From Bacteroidetes bacterium RIFCSPLOWO2_12_FULL_35_15 (GTDB lineage Bacteria; Bacteroidota; Bacteroidia; 2-12-FULL-35-15): 58,217 bases of DNA. Positions 8,513 to 16,435 of this stretch are shown in pieces. The stretch lies in the NCBI GenBank assembly GCA_001769385.1, contig MEPB01000100.1, forward strand, positions 1 to 58,217. Reading direction: 5' to 3'. Position 1 is the first letter of the stretch. The number at the start of each line of letters is the position of its first letter. A model generated the notes under the pieces. That model searched no databases. It was given only the letters and a program-made list of their open reading frames with translations, and was not told the DNA's origin. A program made the position numbers and the translations under genes.

Positions 8513-8938
8513 ATGAAAAATAATTCATCACCAGAAAATATTGTCAGCATACTATACGAAAAGGATGCTTTTACACAATGGTTGGGAATTGAAATCATAG
8601 AAGTAAAACAAGGAAGTTGTATGTTGCAAATGACCATTCGAAAAGAAATGTTGAATGGGTTTGCAATTGCACATGGAGGAATAACTTATTCATTAGCTGA
8701 TACAGCTTTGGCTTTTTCATCAAATACGCAAGGAAAAAAAAGTGTTTCAATCGAAACAAGTATTTCACATACAGAATCCTTAAAAGAAGGTGATGTAATT
8801 ACAGCCAGTGCCGAAGAAATAAGTCTAAGCAATAAAATTGGCATCTATCAAATTACAATAAAAAACCAACATGATAAAACTGTAGCTTTGTTTAAAGGGA
8901 CAGTATATCGTACCAGCAAGGAATGGTTAATTGATTAA
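8513..8938 (+). CDS. paaI: Phenylacetyl-CoA thioesterase PaaI (hotdog fold)
   Basis: 141 residues. PaaI hydrolyses phenylacetyl-CoA and hydroxyphenylacetyl-CoA, probably a safety valve that returns CoA when intermediates build up. The family segment NGFAIAHGGITYSLADTALAFSSNT carries the HGG (54-56) and the catalytic Asp63. The start lies 7 bp after paaH. After the stop codon the operon is interrupted by an IVP-type remnant before paaJ. Confidence 0.9.
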   Translation: MKNNSSPENIVSILYEKDAFTQWLGIEIIEVKQGSCMLQMTIRKEMLNGFAIAHGGITYSLADTALAFSSNTQGKKSVSIETSISHTESLKEGDVITASAEEISLSNKIGIYQITIKNQHDKTVALFKGTVYRTSKEWLID

Positions 8939-8974
8939 ATTTTAGTTGGTTAATAGTTAATTTAGTCAAATAGG

Positions 8975-9298
8975 ATGAAAAATTTTGAGGATTTAGAATC
9001 ATGGAAATTATCCAGACAACTTAGAAATGAAATTGCTTTGTTGGGTTATGGCCGTTTTCATTACCAGGAAAACATTCAATTTTGCCGACATTCACGCGGC
9101 TCACTAACAGAAGTTTTGGATCATTTGATCTGTGCTTATGATTGTAATTATATTAATGAGAATGAATTAAATTTATACAGAGAAAAAGTAAGTCATATTT
9201 TAAAAATACTGAACGGATATATTTCATATTTGAGAAAAAAAAGGAAGAGTACCTACACAGCCTTAATAACTTATTTAACCATTTACTTAATTAACTAA
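8975..9298 (+). pseudogene. IVP-family four-helix-bundle protein with an apparent internal deletion
   Basis: 107 residues, in frame and with an ATG. The N-terminus MKNFEDLESWKLSRQLRNEI and the part from GYGRFHYQENIQFCRHSRGSL onward match the four-helix-bundle proteins related to 23S rRNA intervening-sequence ORFs (TIGR02436-like). The piece that normally lies between them is missing. It holds helix 2, the Q-x-R-R-x-x-x-S-x-x-x-N-I-A-E-G core, and should be roughly 25-30 residues. ALL is joined straight to GYGRF. The fold would lose a helix, so I call it a decayed or altered gene. It sits between paaI and paaJ, one base from the paaJ start, flanked by imperfect inverted repeats (8941-8966 and 9271-9299). 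Confidence 0.65.
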
Positions 9299-9299
9299 A

Positions 9300-10508
9300 A
9301 TGAAAAACGCATTTATTATTGATGGAGTAAGAACACCAATCGGAAATCTCGGTGGAACATTATCAACAGTTCGTACAGATGATTTAGCAGCATTTGTAAT
9401 CAAGGAATTGATCAAAAGAAATTCAAGTATTGACACCAAACAAATAGCAGATGTTATTTTAGGTTGTGCCAATCAAGCCGGAGAAGATAATCGTAATGTA
9501 GCTCGTATGGCTTTGTTGTTAGCCGGTCTGCCTTATCAGGTTCCGGGCGAAACGGTAAACCGTTTATGCGCTTCCGGTTTATCAGCATGTATGAATGCAG
9601 CTCGTAGTATTATGATCGGAGAAGGTGATTTATTTATTGCAGGAGGTGTCGAAAATATGACACGTGGCCCTTTGGTACTTTCGAAAGCAACCTCAGCATT
9701 TGCACGTGATCAACAGATCTTTGATTCATCATTCGGATGGAGATTCATCAATCCTAAAATGAAAGAAATGTATGGCACTGATGGAATGGGGGAAACAGCT
9801 GAAAACCTTGCCGACAGAGATAAAATAAATCGTATGGATCAGGATAATTTTGCTTTGTGGAGTCAGCAAAAAGCTGCTGCAGCCCAAGCTAAAGGACGAT
9901 TTGCAAAAGAAATTATAGGTGTTTCAATTCCTCAACGCAAAGGTGATCCAAAACTTTTTGATAAAGATGAATTCATGAAACCGGACACCACATTGGAAGG
10001 TTTATCAAAACTAAAAGGATCCTTTAAAAAAGAAGGTGGCACTGTTACTGCGGGCAATGCATCAGGTTTAAATGATGGAGCTATTGCACTCTTATTTGCT
10101 TCAGATGAAGGAGTAAAAAAATACAATTTAAAACCGAAAGCAAGAATTGTTTCAAGCGGTGTAGCCGGTGTTGAGCCGCGCATCATGGGAATCGGCCCTG
10201 TTGAAGCGAGTAATTTAGCATTAAAACGTGCAGGATTAACCATGAAAGACATGGACATCCTTGAATTGAATGAAGCATTTGCAGCACAATCATTAGCTTG
10301 TACACGAGCATTTGGTTTGGCAGATAATGATCCACGAATAAATCCAAATGGTGGAGCCATTGCATTAGGGCATCCATTAGGCATGAGTGGAGCACGAATA
10401 TTAAATTCAGCTGCTATTGAATTACAGGAACAAAATAAACGCTATGCACTTGTAACACTTTGTATTGGTGTTGGACAAGGATATGCTGTTATTATAGAAA
10501 AAATTTAG
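9300..10508 (+). CDS. paaJ: 3-oxoadipyl-CoA/3-oxo-5,6-dehydrosuberyl-CoA thiolase PaaJ
   Basis: 402 residues, full-length thiolase II. It carries out the cleavages that give 2,3-dehydroadipyl-CoA plus acetyl-CoA and finally succinyl-CoA plus acetyl-CoA. Catalytic Cys90 lies in NRLCASGLSACMNAARS, His358 in GHPLGMSGAR and Cys388 in LCIGVGQGYAV. The NEAFAAQ motif is present, as is the GPVEAS segment typical of the PcaF/PaaJ branch. The ATG is one base past the IVP remnant stop. Confidence 0.92.
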   Translation: MKNAFIIDGVRTPIGNLGGTLSTVRTDDLAAFVIKELIKRNSSIDTKQIADVILGCANQAGEDNRNVARMALLLAGLPYQVPGETVNRLCASGLSACMNAARSIMIGEGDLFIAGGVENMTRGPLVLSKATSAFARDQQIFDSSFGWRFINPKMKEMYGTDGMGETAENLADRDKINRMDQDNFALWSQQKAAAAQAKGRFAKEIIGVSIPQRKGDPKLFDKDEFMKPDTTLEGLSKLKGSFKKEGGTVTAGNASGLNDGAIALLFASDEGVKKYNLKPKARIVSSGVAGVEPRIMGIGPVEASNLALKRAGLTMKDMDILELNEAFAAQSLACTRAFGLADNDPRINPNGGAIALGHPLGMSGARILNSAAIELQEQNKRYALVTLCIGVGQGYAVIIEKI

Positions 10509-10540
10509 GATTTATTTATTCAGGATTTAGGATTTGTAGT

Positions 10541-10906
10541 ATGACAAAAGAGGAACTTAAAAAAAGGACAAAATTATTTGCAATTCGCACATTTAAATTC
10601 GTAAATACATTACCAAAAAGTAAATCTACGGATGTTGTTTCTTATCAAATTTTTAAATCATCTTCATCCGTTGCTGCTAATTATCGGGCTGTATGTAGAG
10701 GGAAATCAACTGCTGATTTTTTAAATAAATTAAAAATTGTTGACGAAGAAGCTGATGAAACTCTATTTTGGTTAGAATTCATAAAAGATTTAGAAATTGA
10801 ATGCGACAATAAAGAATTGGAATATTTAATGAAAGAATCTGATGAGCTTGTTGCTATCTTTTCATCCTCAATAAGAACTATAAAATCAAAAAATCCTAAT
10901 TCCTAA
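10541..10906 (+). CDS. IVP-type four-helix-bundle protein inside the paa cluster
   Basis: 121 residues from the ATG at 10541; an upstream TTG at 10460 would overlap paaJ and encode an unrelated Cys/Trp-rich leader, so I reject it. Recognisable family features: TKLFAIRTFKFVNTLPKS, then SYQIFKSSSSVAANYRAVCRGKSTADFLNKLKIVDEEADETLFWLEFI and an acidic, helical tail. This second IVP-like gene of the window looks intact, and belongs to a different subfamily from the 8975 remnant. It has no known role in phenylacetate breakdown. It is bordered by AGGATTTAGGATTT (around 10523-10536) and its near inverse AAATCCTAATTCCT (around 10889-10902). Confidence 0.75.
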   Translation: MTKEELKKRTKLFAIRTFKFVNTLPKSKSTDVVSYQIFKSSSSVAANYRAVCRGKSTADFLNKLKIVDEEADETLFWLEFIKDLEIECDNKELEYLMKESDELVAIFSSSIRTIKSKNPNS

Positions 10907-10921
10907 TTCCTTAATGATAAA

Positions 10922-11515
10922 ATGATTTACGAATTTAATGGCTACAAGCCGGTCATTCACGAAAGTGCTTTTATTCATCCCAATGCAACTGTTACAGGAA
11001 ATGTAATTATTGGAAAGGATGTGTATGTTGGTCCGGGTGCTGCTATACGTGGCGACTGGGGACAAATAATAATTGAAGACGGTTGTAACATCCAGGAAAA
11101 CTGCACCATTCATATGTTTCCGGGGACAACGGTTTTATTAAAAGAAGCAGCACATATCGGACATGGTGCCATTATTCATGGCGGAACAATTGGTAAAAAT
11201 GTGTTAGTGGGAATGAATTCTGTTGTGATGGATAATGTTGTGATTGGTGATAATTGTATCATTGGTGCATTGACTTTAATAATCGCTGATACCATAATTC
11301 CTGATAGAAAAGTAGTTGTGGGAAATCCCGGAAAGATCGTAAAAGAAGTAAGCGATGAAATGATCGAATGGAAAACAAAAGGGACAAAACTATATCAGCA
11401 ATTACCAAAAGATTGTAAAGCAACCTTAAAACCTTGCGAACCTTTAAGAGAAGTAGAACCTAACAGGCCGCAACAACAAAATATTTATAAAACATGGAAT
11501 AAAACAAAATCTTAG
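10922..11515 (+). CDS. paaY: PaaY-like hexapeptide-repeat thioesterase/gamma-carbonic-anhydrase fold
   Basis: 197 residues. A left-handed beta helix with regular V/I-x-G-x-x repeats from residue 15 to 140 (NATVTGNVIIGKDVYVGPGAAIRGDWGQ). His64, His81 and His86 follow the zinc-ligand spacing of gamma-class carbonic anhydrases. The longer C-terminal part with KGTKLYQQLPKDCKATLKPCEPL matches PaaY. PaaY is a thioesterase that removes dead-end ring-CoA by-products of the pathway. It is the last clear paa gene of the cluster. Confidence 0.88.
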   Translation: MIYEFNGYKPVIHESAFIHPNATVTGNVIIGKDVYVGPGAAIRGDWGQIIIEDGCNIQENCTIHMFPGTTVLLKEAAHIGHGAIIHGGTIGKNVLVGMNSVVMDNVVIGDNCIIGALTLIIADTIIPDRKVVVGNPGKIVKEVSDEMIEWKTKGTKLYQQLPKDCKATLKPCEPLREVEPNRPQQQNIYKTWNKTKS

Positions 11516-11702
11516 AGTATGTTTAGATTTCTAAAAATAGTTTAACATTATTTAGAATGTCATTCCGACTACTTCGGCTTTGCTTAGTATAAACTCTGTG
11601 GAGGAATCTTTATTTATTCACATAATTGTAAACGAGTAAAATGATTTCTCTACTCCGCAAGAAATGACTAAAGACTTAAATAGATTGTTTTAAAATTATC
11701 AG
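11516..11702. repeat. Spacer with TCATTCCGAC...GAGGAATCT element
   Basis: TCATTCCGACTACTTCGGCT followed by GAGGAATCT (about 11559-11610). The same pair of words recurs at 27396-27421 and marks a dispersed element. No gene is visible. Confidence 0.55.
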
Positions 11703-12044
11703 ATGAGTGCAGAAGAAAAAAATGAATTCGAGAAACAACATGAAATGAAAACCTATTACCTGGTGTTTTTGAAATCAGGCCCGAATAGAGATCAGGATTC
11801 ATTAACTGTTGAAAAACTCCAGGAACAACATATTGCACATTTAACAAAAATGGTAAATGACAGCAAAATGGATATTGTAGGACCGCTTCTTGATGATTCA
11901 GATATAAAAGGAATTTGTATTTATAATGTTTCCTCTGCTGATGAAGCAGAACAATTAGCAAAACAAGATCCTGCTGTAATTGCCGGACGACTGATCATAG
12001 AAGTACATCCTTTTTACTCTGCAAAAGGTGCATCCTTAAAATAA
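11703..12044 (+). CDS. YciI-like protein
   Basis: 113 residues. After a 14-residue charged leader (MSAEEKNEFEKQHE) comes a YciI/ferredoxin-like domain: YYLVFLKSGPNR, then LQEQHIAHLTKMVNDSKMDIVGPLLDDSDIKGICIYNVSSADEAEQLAKQDPAVIAGRLIIEVHPF. YciI proteins are small dimers with a proposed His-Asp active site; His29-type and acidic residues are present but no reaction is established for this one. The core could also begin at the internal Met15. It follows paaY on the same strand after a repeat-bearing gap, so co-transcription is uncertain. Confidence 0.75.
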   Translation: MSAEEKNEFEKQHEMKTYYLVFLKSGPNRDQDSLTVEKLQEQHIAHLTKMVNDSKMDIVGPLLDDSDIKGICIYNVSSADEAEQLAKQDPAVIAGRLIIEVHPFYSAKGASLK

Positions 12045-12068
12045 ATCAAAAATAACAATTGAAAACAC

Positions 12069-12509
12069 ATGAACTTATACCTACATTTTATACTTGTCAA
12101 TTCAGAATTCAATCAAGGTTTAGCCGATGATCTGAATGAAGGACAAGAATCCGAAGATAACATCAAACATTTATGGGAAGATGAATTGCTGGTTTCTGAA
12201 CCGGTAAAAGAATTCAAAATAAAAAACAATGCGATCTATACATTAGCAGGATATTTTCCGGATGATAAGCCTTTCAGTTTTGAAATTTGGGATACTACTA
12301 TTGTTGATTGCTTGACTGAAAGCGGAAATCAAATGCAATTTGCTGTATCAAAAAAGCTATTAAAGAAAACCGAAAAAATAGTGGATGAAAAAACAAATGA
12401 CACACATTTGTATTTTTATTTGCGTGATGCGATACCAATGGAAAACCCAATGAATGGTGTTTATATTGTTAAATCAGATTTCCCAAAAGAGTTGAAAAAA
12501 AATGATTAA
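12069..12509 (+). CDS. Uncharacterised small acidic protein
   Basis: 146 residues; I do not recognise the family. Soluble and acidic, with no signal peptide or membrane segment. It starts with a strand-like MNLYLHFILVNSEF and has a central IYTLAGYFPDDKPFSFEIWDTTIVD and a late LYFYLRDAIPMENPMNGVYIV. An alternating alpha/beta fold seems likely. It starts 24 bp after the YciI-like gene, so the two are probably one transcript. It ends about 130 bp before a two-sided terminator. A real gene by length, codon use and spacing; function unknown. Confidence 0.6.
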   Translation: MNLYLHFILVNSEFNQGLADDLNEGQESEDNIKHLWEDELLVSEPVKEFKIKNNAIYTLAGYFPDDKPFSFEIWDTTIVDCLTESGNQMQFAVSKKLLKKTEKIVDEKTNDTHLYFYLRDAIPMENPMNGVYIVKSDFPKELKKND

Positions 12510-12640
12510 TAAATCTTTCTCAAAATATCTTAGAAAGGATATTATTATTGAAAGAGTTATGCTTTGCACAAACTATTAATCGAACTCCCGTTTGTACTAT
12601 AAGTCTTGACTCTTCGCTAATATTAATGTATTAAAAAGAT

Positions 12641-12682
12641 AAACCCAAAATGAACTGTTCATCTTGGGTTTATTATTTTTTT
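12641..12682. terminator. Bidirectional terminator between convergent genes
   Basis: AAACCCAA (12641-12648) pairs with TTGGGTTT (12664-12671), extended inward by ATGAAC/TTCAT with small bulges. A T-rich run follows on the plus strand (12672-12682) and A-rich sequence precedes it, so it can serve both the plus-strand gene ending at 12509 and the minus-strand gene ending at 12697. Confidence 0.7.
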
Positions 12683-12696
12683 GATAAAAATGAATA

Positions 12697-13611
12697 CTAT
12701 TTTTGTATTATCATTTTTTTATTTACCAACCCTTCATTTGTTAAAACAGAAATAAAATAAATGCCGGAAGGCATCTCCAGATCATTGAAAACAATTGAAC
12801 CATTTATGCTTTCAGGTTTCTTCAGGTTCTTGATTTCTTGCCCAACATTGTTATACATCATAATTGATTTAACAATGACAGTTGAAGGAAGCTTGATAGT
12901 TAACATATCAGACGCAGGATTTGGAAAAAGGCTCACATTTGCATCCAACGAATTCTCGTCAATCCCAACATTACAAGCTGTTACAGAAATATCGTCAATC
13001 GCATAAAAACAAACCTTACTAGTGTTTGCACTATTTACAATAACAGTATCTGTATTTAAATCATTGCTAAAATTCCCAATTAATATATATTTTTCTCCTC
13101 CGGACGCTGTAAAAGACCCTGAAATCAATAACCATCCAGTAGCGGAAAGCATATTCCCGGCATTATTTTGAACCTGTGGAGTAAAAGAGAGGTTGCTTGT
13201 AGTTGATTGATTCACCAAAGTAGTTGAAAAATAGGCTCCAATTCTATTGCATGCATACCGATAATTGGAACGTTTTACATAAAAACTAACACAGTAGTTT
13301 TGCCCTGCACTCAATGTTGCTGACAAAGGAGCTTCCATATACTCACGATTATTAGCAAAAGTGTTATATAAATAAACGCCTGAACTTCCAATCCCGGTTC
13401 TTGCAGAAAGATTTTGTGTTGTACAGGTACTGTTAAATAAATCGGGGGTACCCATTGTTGCCGAAATCCAAGGTGGAGCTTTAAATATTTGACTCACTGC
13501 GGGACATGTATCCTGAACTTCAAAGCCAGGGTTTGGAACAAGGTTTTGAGCCTTTGAAAAGTTAAAACCAATAGTTAAATAAAGAATTGAAAAGAGTAAT
13601 TTTTTTTTCAT
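12697..13611 (-). CDS. Secreted protein with N-terminal carbohydrate-binding-like domain and T9SS type A tail
   Basis: 304 residues. Signal peptide 1-21 (ends SKAQ). NLVPNPGFEVQDTCP opens a jelly-roll domain of the sort found at the N-terminus of many Bacteroidota surface proteins: paired Cys, a YMEAPLSATLSAGQNYCVSFYVKR strand and a closing VCFYAIDDISV strand near residue 205. Residues ~225-304 are a T9SS type A domain (VSLFPNPASDML, then GIYFISVLTNEGLVNKKMIIQK). It is likely exported and surface-linked; its ligand is unknown. It lies 73 bp downstream of the barrel gene on the same strand. Confidence 0.8.
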   Translation of the reverse strand: MKKKLLFSILYLTIGFNFSKAQNLVPNPGFEVQDTCPAVSQIFKAPPWISATMGTPDLFNSTCTTQNLSARTGIGSSGVYLYNTFANNREYMEAPLSATLSAGQNYCVSFYVKRSNYRYACNRIGAYFSTTLVNQSTTSNLSFTPQVQNNAGNMLSATGWLLISGSFTASGGEKYILIGNFSNDLNTDTVIVNSANTSKVCFYAIDDISVTACNVGIDENSLDANVSLFPNPASDMLTIKLPSTVIVKSIMMYNNVGQEIKNLKKPESINGSIVFNDLEMPSGIYFISVLTNEGLVNKKMIIQK

Positions 13612-13684
13612 GGTTTTGAATTTATGTTTATTTATTTACACGAATGTATTGAAAAACATATTAATAAAAGAGGATATAAAAAAA

Positions 13685-14605
13685 CTAAAATTTATAATAT
13701 GCTCTGATTCCTATAGCGTGTTGAAATTTAAGTCTTGGATTTTCGCCAATATTAATACGTTCGAAAGAAGGATTGTATCCAAGTTGAACTGTCCAGCTTG
13801 GGCTCATACTAAAGTTTATACCAAGCCCTGAGAACAAACCAAAACCTGTACCAATAGGCTTTTTCGTAACATATGCATTATATCCGTTTATCGAAGAATA
13901 GGATTCAGTCAGATCAATATGTAAAACGGTAGGTGTTGTTTCGTTATTTATTAAAATATCATTTTTACTAAATTTAGCTAAGGTAATATTCAGCCCGCCT
14001 TCCACATAAAAGTTAACTTTTTCATTATCACCTAAAATTCTGTTATAACCAAACTGAAACATCAATCTCTGCTCCTCGCCCCTGATGGCAAATGTTCTGA
14101 TACTTTTGTTTATTTGAGTTGAACCGGTTGGAGGAGTTGTTGTAATAGTAAAATTAGCGCTAACATTAAGTTTTGTTGCATTCACATTAATTAAAATTGC
14201 ATTTTTTTTATCTACTGTATATCTGCTTTGCAATCCAAGTAAAAAAGCGGGTGTATATTTCAGATTTGTCGGCATATCACTTTCATTAAATGTCCATGCC
14301 CCGGGATCAACATTCAATGCTTGTGCCACCTGATCAACAGTTCCAGAATAGCCCCCGCCATATTCCAAAATTATTTTATTATACATAAAACTATTAATAA
14401 AATTATTTCTTTTCCCATCAATATCATATCCATAGCCATCATAAAGATTCGCTGTATATTTATTTGCGAAGTAAGAACCTACATACAATCCAAAATGAAA
14501 TCCTTTCGATTTAACCGGAATCTCGTTATCAGTATTTTCCTGAGCGCTTATTATTGAAGTATTCAGGAACAGGATAAGTAAGGTTGCTATTTTAAATATT
14601 TTCAT
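13685..14605 (-). CDS. Outer-membrane beta-barrel protein
   Basis: 306 residues. Signal peptide about 1-21 (ending IISAQ). The rest alternates polar and aromatic residues as in transmembrane beta strands: GFHFGLYVGSYFANKY, TPAFLLGLQSRYTV, RLMFQFGYNRIL, VNFYVEGGLNI, GFGLFSGLGINFSM, WTVQLGYNP. It ends IGIRAYYKF with a terminal Phe, usual for Bam-assembled barrels. About eight to ten strands seem possible. No substrate can be named. It is followed by the 12697 gene and preceded by a small DUF3820 gene on the same strand. Confidence 0.75.
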   Translation of the reverse strand: MKIFKIATLLILFLNTSIISAQENTDNEIPVKSKGFHFGLYVGSYFANKYTANLYDGYGYDIDGKRNNFINSFMYNKIILEYGGGYSGTVDQVAQALNVDPGAWTFNESDMPTNLKYTPAFLLGLQSRYTVDKKNAILINVNATKLNVSANFTITTTPPTGSTQINKSIRTFAIRGEEQRLMFQFGYNRILGDNEKVNFYVEGGLNITLAKFSKNDILINNETTPTVLHIDLTESYSSINGYNAYVTKKPIGTGFGLFSGLGINFSMSPSWTVQLGYNPSFERINIGENPRLKFQHAIGIRAYYKF

Positions 14606-14638
14606 TATTTTAACAAGTTAAAAACAAAGCGATTTGAT

Positions 14639-14863
14639 TCACATTTTTTTGAGGGGTTCTAATAAATACTCCAACCCATTCATTTTTATTTCGAGCAAAG
14701 TCTGTAAAAGTATTCCCAATTTACCATCCGGAAACCCTTTTCGTTGAAACCATTCCAGATAAGAAACAGGCAAATAACACAAAACTGTTCCTTTGTATTT
14801 TCCGAAAGGCATTTTCATTTTTACCAATTCTAATAATTGAGCGTTTGGATTGATTTCAGGCAT
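14639..14863 (-). CDS. DUF3820 family protein
   Basis: 74 residues, a complete small protein. The core MPFGKYKGTVLCYLPVSYLEWFQRKGFPDGKLGILL matches DUF3820, a widespread small domain once described as a quorum-sensing-regulated virulence factor; its biochemical role is not established. It begins 33 bp upstream of the barrel gene and points the same way. A short AT-rich gap (14864-15109) without visible genes lies on its 5' side. Confidence 0.75.
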   Translation of the reverse strand: MPEINPNAQLLELVKMKMPFGKYKGTVLCYLPVSYLEWFQRKGFPDGKLGILLQTLLEIKMNGLEYLLEPLKKM

Positions 14864-15109
14864 CTTATAATTTAAGATGCTAAATTATGCAAATAAATTC
14901 TTTTTAAAGATAAAAAAGCCGTGGAGAATGAATGATTGATTTCATTTTGTATTGCATTAAAATTTATGGATTTGTAACAGAAACAAACCAGGTTATGAAA
15001 CGGTATCTATAAGACACAAATCCATCTTATAAAGCAGCGAAGGTTGTTGGACAAATAAAATAATTTTGGTATAAAAAGTATTAACTTCGCACATTCAATT
15101 TTTTTACCT

Positions 15110-16435
15110 ATGAAAAACATATTAATAATCGGAGCGGGACGTTCAGCATCATCCCTGATAAAATATATTTTAGATCATTCTATTACCGAAAACTGGAATG
15201 TAACAATTGGTGATATTTCAATCGACCTGGTTAAGCAAAAAACTGCAAATCATACAAATGCAAGAGCAATTGTTTTTGATATAAATAATGATGCACAAAG
15301 AGAGGAAGAAATAAAACGTGCCGATATTGTTATCTCCATGTTACCTGCATCCCTGCATTTGAACGTAGCCAAAGATTGTGTTCGTTTCAAAAAACATCTG
15401 GCAACAGCTTCTTATGTTTCCAAAGAAATGGCTGAATTGGATGCAGAAGCAAAAGCAGCAGGAATTATTTTGATGAATGAAATTGGTTTAGATCCGGGCA
15501 TAGATCATGCTTCCGCGATGAAAGTGATTGACCATATTCATGCTCAGGGAGGGGAATTAACTTCTTTCAAATCGTATTGTGGGGGCTTGGTTGCTCCCGA
15601 AAGCAATGATAATCCGTGGGGTTACAAGTTTTCATGGAACCCTCGTAATGTAATATTAGCAGGACAAGGAACAGCGCAGTATATCGAAAACGGAGAATAT
15701 AAATACATTCCTTATAATAGATTGTTCACTCAAATAAATACGATTGAAATTGATGCTTTAGGAAAGTTCGATGCCTATGCAAATCGCGATTCTTTATCGT
15801 ACCGTAAATTTTATAATATCCAAAACATCCCAACTATGCTGCGCGGAACCTTGCGTATGCCGGGGTATTGCAAAGCATGGAATGTTTTTGTTAAATTAGG
15901 ATTGACAGATGACACGTATAAAATAGAAGCGTCCGATAAATTAACATACCGGCAACTATTAGACGCCTTTTTACCAGCCTCCAAACAACCAACAAAGGAT
16001 AAGTTAATTGCATTTATGGGTAATGAAATGCATGCCGATATTCTTAGCAAATTAGAATGGGTAGGGATTTTTGAGGACACTAAAATAAAATTAGCAAATG
16101 CTTCTCCTGCACAAATTCTTCAGGATCTGTTAGAAGAGAAATGGAAATTGCAAGAACATGATAAAGATATGATCGTGATGCAACATCAATTTGATTTTTC
16201 AACAAATGGGAAATCAAAAAAAATAATTTCATCCCTTGTAGTAAAAGGTGAAGATCAAACCTATACAGCAATGGCAAAAACAGTTGGATTGCCATTGGCC
16301 ATTACCACTAAATTAATTTTGCAAGGGAAAATAAATGCGCGTGGCGTTGTAATACCAACCATCAAAGAAATTTATGAACCGGTATTAGCTGAATTAGAAA
16401 GCTTTGGAGTAAAGTTTGAAGAAAAAGAAATCTAA
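15110..16435 (+). CDS. Saccharopine dehydrogenase-like (glutamate-forming) oxidoreductase
   Basis: 441 residues. An N-terminal Rossmann motif GAGRSASSL (8-16) is followed by DISIDL, the usual acidic end of strand 2, and MLPASLH. The middle contains NEIGLDPGIDHASAMKVIDHI and SFKSYCGGLVAPESNDNPWGYKFSWNPRNVI, both characteristic of saccharopine reductase/dehydrogenase (Lys9-like). The C-terminal domain is the Sacchrp_dh_C type. The expected reaction joins or splits saccharopine and glutamate/aminoadipate semialdehyde in lysine metabolism. No partner gene is adjacent. TAACTTCG at 15082-15089 could be a -7 box, but no TTG is well placed. Confidence 0.82.
   Translation: MKNILIIGAGRSASSLIKYILDHSITENWNVTIGDISIDLVKQKTANHTNARAIVFDINNDAQREEEIKRADIVISMLPASLHLNVAKDCVRFKKHLATASYVSKEMAELDAEAKAAGIILMNEIGLDPGIDHASAMKVIDHIHAQGGELTSFKSYCGGLVAPESNDNPWGYKFSWNPRNVILAGQGTAQYIENGEYKYIPYNRLFTQINTIEIDALGKFDAYANRDSLSYRKFYNIQNIPTMLRGTLRMPGYCKAWNVFVKLGLTDDTYKIEASDKLTYRQLLDAFLPASKQPTKDKLIAFMGNEMHADILSKLEWVGIFEDTKIKLANASPAQILQDLLEEKWKLQEHDKDMIVMQHQFDFSTNGKSKKIISSLVVKGEDQTYTAMAKTVGLPLAITTKLILQGKINARGVVIPTIKEIYEPVLAELESFGVKFEEKEI

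Noticed and set aside
10460-10540. Upstream TTG start of the second IVP gene overlapping paaJ
   Set aside because: The leader is read from paaJ codons in another frame and is Cys/Trp-rich; the ATG at 10541 begins the family pattern.
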